DNA from: Semisulcospira habei
Lineage: Eukaryota > Mollusca > Gastropoda > Semisulcospiridae
Assembly (NCBI GenBank): GCA_036245525.1
Contig: BTPG01000004.1
Span: 209,136,325 to 209,200,324, forward strand
Reading direction: 5' to 3'
Length of the DNA stretch: 64,000 nt
Positions 57,270-64,000 of this stretch are shown here, one piece after another; position 1 is the first letter of the stretch; every line of letters starts with the position of its first letter. Under the pieces are notes generated by a model. The model did not search any database. It worked only from the letters and a program-made list of their open reading frames with translations, and was not told the DNA's origin. The position numbers were made by a program, and so were the translations under genes.

Positions 57270-57413
57270 GCTCTGGGCTGCTGCAACAAAGTGACCAACA
57301 CCCAGCTAGTGCGACCAGGCGTGAAAATCCCCTTTATGTTGGTCTGTGAGGTTCACCGTCGCCGTCTCAAGCTTCATCAGTGTTGTCCAGGGTGTGGGCA
57401 CTTCTGTACAGAG
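57270..57413 (+). CDS. EHMT: EHMT exon 7, second half of the Cys-rich region
   Basis: 144 nt between tatgtgtgcag and donor gtcagt, phase 0 both sides. Reads ALGCCNKVTNTQLVRP, then FMLVCEVHRRRLKLHQCCPGCGHFCTE. The KHQCCPGCG-F-CT signature with the preceding LCEDHR-like segment is distinctive for EHMT1/2, just before the ankyrin repeats. Later exons (ankyrin, pre-SET, SET) are outside the window. Confidence 0.9.
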
Positions 57414-57496
57414 GTCAGTTACACAGATCTATATGCTTACTAGTCTCTGAGAATTGTGAGGTTTAAAATCACAAAACATCGCCCATTTTAAATGGG

Positions 57497-58264
57497 TAGC
57501 CTTTTGGCTCACGTGTGAAGCAAAAGTGAGTCTATGTTTTGGGCCAGTGGTCGTCCATCCATCCGCCATCGTCCGTGGTAAACTTTAATGTTAGCAGTTT
57601 CTTGGAGACTATTCAAGCCACATTCTTCAAACGTGGCCAAGGGATACTTTGTGGTAAGACCTTTCTAAACATACCAATTCGAGTGACCTCTCACAAAGGT
57701 CAAGGTCACAGGGATCATGAAATGGGTAAAAAAAAAATAGCTATATTGTGACATAAGTTATTTTTTCTCAAATACTATTCACAACTTCAAACCCAAACTT
57801 GGTACAAAGATACCTGATGGTAAGACCTTTTCTATACATACTAATTTGGTTGATCCGTCAGAAAAGTCAAGGGTCACGAGCTCAGGAAATAGGTGAAAAA
57901 TAGCCATATTTTAACAAAAGATGCTTTTTCTTAAATACTATTCACAACTTCAAACCCAAACTTGGTACAAAGATACCTGATGGTAAGACCTATCTATGCA
58001 TACTAATTTAGATGACCCCTCAGAAAGGTCAAGGGTCACAAGAGCTCAGGAAATGTGTCTGAAATAGCCATATTTGACAAAAGATGTTTTTTCTCAAATA
58101 CTATTCACAACTTTTAAACTTAAACTTGGTACAGAGATACCTGATGGGATGACCTTTCTATGCACACTAATTTGGTTGATCCCTTGGAAAGGTCAAGGGT
58201 CACGAGAGCTCAGGAAATAGGTCTATAATAGCATATTTTGACAAAAGATGTTTGTTTTCTCAAA
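57497..58264 (+). repeat. ~165-bp monomer repeat family (block 4)
   Basis: Begins ggctcacgtgtgaagcaaaagtgagtc and contains about four monomers. AGGTCAAGGTCA at 57,697; AGGTCAAGGGTCA at 58,026 and 58,190. Cut by DIRS-2 at ~58,265. Confidence 0.8.
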
Positions 58265-58623
58265 AGTCTTACCGATGGCATGACTAATAGGAAGGTATAC
58301 TTAGCATACCGATTTTAGCCTAAGCATCCGATGTGTATACTATACAACTAAGGAGGCGACTTCAGGGCGTTGTTACCAACCAAACCCTGAGTGGCCTCCC
58401 CTTCCTCCATATCCGGTGTCCTTCCCGTCAGTCTTTTTTGCTTAGCACTTCCGTAATGGTTGTGTTCAGCCTAGGTGGATTTTCTTCAATGGTTTTCGTC
58501 GTGTTACCAGTGTGTTTCGTGGGAATCAACTGGCAGTGGCAGTGTGTTTTTTCTTGGATTCAGGACGGTTTGTGTCTTGCCTTTGGCAAGATTCCTGGCG
58601 GATTAAAAGAGATAAGCGTCGCA

Positions 58624-58631
58624 ATGGCAAG
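58624..58631 (+). CDS. DIRS-2 gag exon 1 (start codon exon)
   Basis: ATGGCAAG|gtaaggcctcgg. Splices to 58,982 after ttttttgttgca-g; intron 350 bp. The spliced start reads MASLQVKTCVQCG, parallel to DIRS-1. Confidence 0.7.
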
Positions 58632-58981
58632 GTAAGGCCTCGGTTAATGTCACGTGGCCGGCAAGATAGCGGGCCGGACTTTGGCACTTTCCGTGGATTT
58701 TCGCTCGAATGTCAGACGTAGCTCAAATTTTCGTGAACTCGCTTAATGTGGCCTCGCTCGAATTTTCGTGAACTCACTTAACGTGGCCTCTGATTTCGAA
58801 CGGCGGATATAATATGCTCCTCTGTTTGTGCGTTTGGATATCGTGGCCTCGGGGCGGTAACCGCGATCATGCAGCGATACGATACTTTATCGACAAGCAG
58901 GTAACTCGGGTTAGAACCACGTCGAGGTCGAGATTTTCAGGTGAACACGCTGTCATCTTTCATGTTTGTTTTTTGTTGCAG

Positions 58982-60014
58982 TTTACAAGTAAAGACCTGT
59001 GTGCAGTGTGGAGCCTTTCAGTGGCTCAGCGACACCCATGCTGTATGCCTCCCCTGTTCCGGCTGTGCATCCGGACAAACTTGTGACACTTGCGCCGACT
59101 GGGTGGAGGAACTATGGTCACAGCTATTGGGATTTTACCGGCGCGAAAGACCTGCGCCTTCCCCCAGGCCTCCCCTCCTACACCCCCCCCCCTTTTCTAC
59201 AGCAGAAGGGATTGTCCGGCGTGCATGCTCGGATTTTGGAGATTTGACTTCTCGTCGGGCCCAATTATTACCTTCCGGTCCCAGGACAGTCATGCCCTCT
59301 CGGACCTTGTCCGTCCGCTCCATGGCGGAGCACGGCCGACAGCGGCCTCGGTCGCCCCGCTACACGGTTGAACTTTCTTTGGGCCCCGACATGTCCTTTA
59401 GGACTTTGTCCGCCCGCTCCATGGTGGAGCGCGGCCGGCAGCGGCTTCGGTCGCCCTGCATTGCGGTGAACGACAGACCTCCTATCTCACACGACTCCAC
59501 TGGCACTTTGTCCGCCTGCTCCACTTCGGAGCGCGGCCGGCAGCGGCTTAGGTCGCCCCGCAACGCGGTGAACAACAGCTCCCCCCTTCGTCATTTAGCC
59601 TCTAAGGCAGTGCCAGTGCATCCTCGACACACAGCCACCCCCCACTCGCTGGCGCCACGAGACCGAGAGGTGCGACGTGCAAAGTACAGCCCCCAGTCCA
59701 TCACTTATTCGGGCTCTCGCTCTGCCCCTTTTGCCGCCCCGAGGAAACGGACGGCTTCACGCCCCCTGCGGCATTCTTCATCGCACAAGCGGCACCGCTC
59801 ACCTACGGCGGTGCGGGAAGCTTTTTGGGAATCCTCCTCTTATAAAGATGAGTGCACCTGGACCCGACAGGCGGATCCACGTGGACGCAGTCGTTCCCCC
59901 AGTAGTCGTCGGTCCTCTCACTGCAGTGATCGGTCTGTCCGCCATCAGGTGAGCCATCCTTCTTCCCCCATAAACACCAATCGTCGGCCGCATGCTACAA
60001 GGGACGTCCCCTGA
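58982..60014 (+). CDS. DIRS-2 gag, N-terminal part (exon 2)
   Basis: An open frame with the Cys cluster CVQCGAFQW, HAVCLPCSGCASGQTCDTC, then WSQLLGFYRRERPAP. Three ~117-bp tandem units follow, coding TLSxRSMxERGRQRLRSP (59,285-59,580), and then Arg/Ser-rich sequence with RKRTASRPLRHSSSHKRHRS. These repeats are different in sequence from those of DIRS-1 but similarly Arg/Ser-rich. The frame ends at 60,014 by frameshift relative to the next part. Confidence 0.7.
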
Positions 60015-60035
60015 TCCCAAACTCGCTCTTGTGAT

Positions 60036-60956
60036 GTGCACATGCTACCCTCTATCGATTTTCCTTCCTTGACCGGGTCGCGGCTTCCCTCCCGGCGGTC
60101 AGCTCCTCTTGCTGATGAGGAGGTCCTGAGTATACTACCAGAGGATTCTGTCTCGACCCTGCTTTTGGATGATCGTCGGTCTGCGACTCCGGTCTCTCGG
60201 ACTTCTGGCAGCTCCTCGGCCCAGGCTCCCTTCGTAGCCCCGAGCACAGAGACTCTGCGGTCCTTAGACGAAGCCGCATGGCTGATTTCGTCCATTCTTC
60301 CTCCGGACGCCTGTCCCCCCGTCTCCCCCTCTCAAGAAGAAAGCTTCCGCTTTCGTGGATGCCCCCAGGCAAGCCAAGAGGTTCAAGTCCCCTCCCACAG
60401 CCCCCAGGATTCCGGGATCTTGCGGACGCATTTTCGGCGCACTTACAGCAGGTCTCCTTCAGAGACTCCAGCTTCTTCGCAGACTCCAAGTAGCCGGAGG
60501 GGTTGGATATCGCCTTTCGCCAGCGTTGGTACGCCGGACATTCTCAGGCCTTTGGTTGCCCCCTTCCAGCAGTGGATATCACAGCGGAAAGTCAGGCGGG
60601 CAGCCGCAGAGCCCTGCAACTCGGGATGCCATGAGGGCTGGACAAGACACTGGTCCTCATCCGCAATGCTCTCCTGTGCTGTTTTTTTTTACCTAGCGAC
60701 ACAGGCCGTGGTGAGACACGTGGAAGATGCCTGGCACCCCTCTATTTCGCCTCTGTTAGGAGACATCCTCGCCTTAGCGGTGGCTGCTAACCGGGCAGCG
60801 CACCATACTTCCATGAACGCCATAGCCGCCGCAGCTAACTGCGACCTGATGCGCAGAGACGTCATCCTCCAGGGTTGTTCGGCCGTCCCCACGTCGGTGA
60901 AGGCACAGCTCCGCCAGGCGCCGCTCGGAGGTGCATGGCTTTTTGGACCCACCTGA
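60036..60956 (+). pseudogene. DIRS-2 gag, C-terminal part
   Basis: Acidic LADEEVLSILPEDSVSTLLLDD, then LISSILPPDACPP, a frame-disturbed stretch (60,330-60,690), and the conserved helical domain (YLATQAVVRHVEDAW, NCDLMRRDVILQGC, QLRQAPLGGAWLFGPT). A TGA at 60,954 replaces the Trp codon present in DIRS-1 (GSTWQAVK). Basic/Pro-rich sequence follows to ~61,330 in shifted frames. Confidence 0.65.
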
Positions 60957-61369
60957 CAGTCGGTTAAGGACGCGTCTAAGGACATCTGGCCCACCCGCTC
61001 CGCTCCTGCCCGCTTTCAGGCTGCCCGCAAGGCCGTGGGTCGCGCCCTGCGGACCGCTAGACCCACTTCTCGCCCCTACTCCAGGGGCGCCCGCTTCGCC
61101 TCGTACCCCAGCTGCCGGCCGCTCCCGTCCTTTCCCAACCCCGACTCCCTCCTGGCCCAAACACGCCCGGCGGACCGGTCGTGGGAGGGCCCTCTGACTC
61201 ACACCTGTTCCTCCCCCCGCCACTCTCTGCAGGGTCTCCATTTGGCGCTCGCTACTGCCGGATGACCCTTGGGTCCTCTCTACCATCTCAGAGGGCCTCC
61301 TTATCTCATTTCGCTCCTCTCCGCCTCTGCGGCGCTCCCCTCTCTGGACCAGAGAACCGGTCGACCGGA

Positions 61370-62316
61370 TCAAAGCAGACGATCTTCTAGGCGAGATCAC
61401 AGCTTTGCTTCAGAAGACCGCCATGGAGGTGGTCTCTTGACATGACTCACCGACATTCTACAGCCGTCTTTTCGTCATCCCCAAACCCGGCAACAAGTGG
61501 CGTCCCATCATAGACCTCTCGGCCCTCAACAGATACATCTCCGCTCCGTACTTCTGGATGGAGACGGCCAGGGTTTTGAAGGCGTTGATCCAACCGCTGG
61601 ACTTTGCAGTGAGTCTCGACCTGGCAGACGCGTACTTTCACGTTCCTGTGCATCCGGCCTCCAGTCGGTATCGGCGCTTCGCGTTCCGCGGAGTGGTGTA
61701 TCAGTTCCGGACGCTCCCCTTCGGCCTCAACCTCAGCCCTTGGGTTTTCACCAGAATCCTCGACACAGTCTTCGCAAAGTTCCGCCGGTCGTCCTCAAGT
61801 CCGACTTCCAACTATCTGGACGATTTGCTTCTCTGGAATCAGCTTGCCTCCGCTCTGGAGAGGGACAGGGAAGCACTGATCATCCTCCTCCGCCAGCTCG
61901 GTTTTCTGATCAATTTCGGCAAGTCGGACCTTGCGCCATCTCGCCGATTCGTACACCTTGGCATGAAATTCCTGACCGACCTCAGCCGCGTCCGGCTTCT
62001 CGCAGCTCGGATTCAGAAGCTGGCAGCACTGGCGCTCCAAGTCTTGCGTGCGGAGGCAGTTCCGGCCAGGGTATGGCTCAAACTCCTGGGACTCTTCAGT
62101 GTGGCGGCGGACCTCCTGCCCCTCGGCAGACTCTGCTCCAGGCCGGTACAGTTGCATCTACTCCTCCACTGGCGCCCGTCATCTGGCGATCTGACGACCC
62201 CTGTTCCAGTGTCTCCTTTGGTTAGGCCTCACCTCCAGCGTTGGACGGATCCTTCTTGGCTTGCATTGGGGGTTCCCCTCGTCTCCCCCTCTCCTCTACT
62301 CAGTTCTAACTCAGAC
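61370..62316 (+). pseudogene. DIRS-2 reverse transcriptase
   Basis: Contains FYSRLFVIPKPGNKWRPIIDLSALN, LDFAVSLDLADAYFHV, FRTLPFGLNLSPWVFTRI, YLDDLLLWNQLASALERDREAL and FGKSDLAPSRRFVHLGMKF. It is uninterrupted where DIRS-1 is broken. A TGA at 61,438 lies early in the domain. Ends at the truncation ~62,316, shortly after WTDPSWLALGVPLVSPSP. Confidence 0.8.
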
Positions 62317-62317
62317 T

Positions 62318-63670
62318 CCGAAAAGCCTAATCATTTTGATTCGATGGAATGTGAGCGCGCGCTCTTCTCGGTTTCGGTCCCCTTTTTTCAGCCGAGCGGT
62401 TTGTTTATAATTGCTGTCATCGCGTCTAATACACTATGGAAGGCAGTCACTGAATCAGCTCGCGCAGCTTCTTGTATGTTAGGACCAGCATAATGATAGA
62501 GGCAGGCAAGAGTAGGATTCTCATGAGCTTTCGTATCTGCGGGTTCCATGAGGATCTATGTTTATTCCAGACAGGAGGTGTTTATCATTGAGTGTATCTT
62601 GGACAGTGTGATAGTGGTCCTTTCTAAAGATGAGAAAAGGCATAGATCCTCAAGAGTGCGCCACGCAAGTTACAGGAACGTGACCCATGAGAATCTGTGC
62701 CTAAGTTTTGCTTTTTCAGTTCACACAATTTTAATTTCCAGGCTGAGTGGGGGAAAGGGAGGGAGATGCGCTATTGTGGTTTGCAGTGAGTTTCAGCCAT
62801 TTCTTTTGTTTTTCAGTAACCGTACATCAATGACCATATTATAAATGAACACACTTTCCCCCCTCTTTTGTTCTGGTAAAGACAGTTGGGTTCACTACGG
62901 AATATACTTGAATCTATACTTGAATCTGCTGAGGCACATATAATTCTGAAAACTCAGAAATTTAAAAGCCAGGTTACAAATTTAAAATATATACTGACAC
63001 AGTTCTCCAAAAAGCCTAATCATTTTCAATCGATGGGAAAATGTGAGCTGTATCTATTCTGTTTCTGTCCCCTTTTTTCAGCCGAGCGATTTGTTTATAA
63101 TTGCTGTCAACGCGTCTATTACACTATGGAAGGCAGTCAGTGAATCAGCTCGCGTAGCTTCTTGTATGTAAGGACCAGCATAATGATAGAGCCAGGCAAG
63201 AGGCATGATTCTCATTAGTTTTCACATCTGCGGGTGCCATGAGGATCTATGTTTATTCCAGACTGACAGAAGGTGCATATCTGTGAGTGTGTCTAATTCA
63301 GTGTGATAGTGGCCCTTTCTACTGATGAGAAAAGGCATAGATCCTCAGAAGTCCGTCATGCAAGTTACAGGATCGTGACCCATGAGAATCTGTGCCTAAG
63401 TTTTGCTTTTTCAGTTCACACAATTTTAATTTCCAGGCTGAGTGACGTGGGGGAGGGTGAAGGGAGATGCGCTTATTGTGGTTTGCAGTGAGTTTCAGCC
63501 GTTTCTTTTGTTTTTCAGTAAACGTACATCAATGACGATATAAATGAACACACTTTCACGCCCTCTATCGTTCTGTTAAAGACAGATTCGGGTTCACTAC
63601 GGAATATACTTGGATCTGCTGAGGCATATTATTATACGGGCAGAAATTTAAAAGCCAGGTTACAAATTAA
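62318..63670. repeat. ~689-bp sequence in two tandem copies
   Basis: aaaagcctaatcattttgat at 62,321 recurs at 63,010. The second copy follows the first through cagccgagcgrtttgtttataattg, ggaaggcagtca and the end aaatttaaaagccaggttac. Non-coding. Both copies include the ccatgaggatctatg dispersed motif. Confidence 0.8.
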
Positions 63671-63890
63671 AAATAATTATATACTAAAATGGGCTTGGAT
63701 AGGGCTATTATTTGGTTGAGGGCTGGGGACAGTACAAGGCCGCTTTCATCGGAACTGCCGTCGGATGGTATGGCAGAAGGTTCTCTGTTCCGTCTGATGT
63801 GCACAGAGACAAATGAACCTATCAAGAAACATTCATTCCACCGTTACCACATACTTTCACGAGGATAAATATATTCTTGTTTTTACATCA
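63671..63890. other. unassigned stretch
   Basis: No gene or repeat recognised. Confidence 0.3.
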
Positions 63891-64000
63891 CAGGGCTCGA
63901 AATTAGCGGGGGCCCGGGGCCAAAAACCCGCAAAGTTGATTTCGGGCTCGGAAAGTTGAAAAACGAAGGGCCCGCTTGGCCCGCAAAATAATTCGTCTGC
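63891..64000 (-). mobile_element. hAT-like element end, inverted copy of the 20,838-21,683 family
   Basis: cagggctcgaaattagcggg and onward is the reverse complement of ~21,574-21,683 with almost no differences. The element runs off the window. Confidence 0.8.

Larger units (their letters stand above)
58265..62316 (+). mobile_element. second DIRS element (DIRS-2), 3'-truncated
   Basis: Left ITR at 58,268-58,430 (taccgatggcatgactaatagg), followed by gag and RT in the same order as DIRS-1 and the same strand. It stops within the RNase H region at ~62,316, where a tandemly duplicated unrelated sequence begins. No recombinase and no right ITR in the window. Confidence 0.85.

Overview
The window looks like genomic DNA from an animal, most probably a mollusc. 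That is an inference from one conserved metazoan gene, spliceosomal introns, and a dense mix of DIRS elements, several non-LTR retrotransposon families, hAT-like and Mutator-like DNA transposons and palindromic MITEs. No bacterial operon, plasmid, CRISPR array or ribosomal RNA is visible.

Host genes. (1) An EHMT (G9a/GLP) histone H3K9 methyltransferase homologue runs on the + strand. Seven exons with mutually compatible phases can be read between 28,847 and 57,413: a long acidic/Ser-rich exon, three micro-exons, a Ser/Thr/Ala-rich exon, and two exons forming the Cys-rich region that precedes the ankyrin repeats. The ankyrin and SET parts lie beyond the right edge. A GC-rich candidate promoter and first exon lies near 14.65-14.74 kb. 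(2) A small two-exon gene for a 94-residue protein lies on the - strand at 22,564-23,325.

Layout. 119-12,424: one 12.3-kb element with ~547-bp terminal inverted repeats and a 9-bp target duplication. It contains decayed Polinton/adintovirus-like genes, an inverted duplication of a Pro/Thr-rich ORF, a SINE-like insert and two almost identical 2.2-kb direct repeats. 12.4-14.5 kb: mostly unassigned, with a tRNA-like palindrome. 14.5-28.8 kb: candidate promoter and upstream region with MITEs, two LINE fragments, the small gene and CT-rich repeats. 28.8-41.2 kb: EHMT exons 1-6 with repeat-filled introns, including a 2.97-kb hAT-like element that holds two retroposons. 41.28-56.22 kb: a structurally complete DIRS retrotransposon inside the sixth intron, 43 bp after the splice donor. 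It is broken by a 3.4-kb element (with a 1.2-kb element inside), by a 4.9-kb element (with a 1.6-kb palindromic element that itself holds a LINE), and by a 0.3-kb insert. 57.3 kb: EHMT exon 7. 58.3-62.3 kb: a second, truncated DIRS. 62.3-63.7 kb: a tandem duplication. 63.9 kb onward: the start of another hAT-like copy.

Main points: a conserved intron in the DIRS gag gene; a set of non-homologous elements sharing CAG...CTG ends and 6-bp target duplications; a duplicated, decayed EHMT exon; and transposon-borne arrays of nuclear-receptor-type half-sites.
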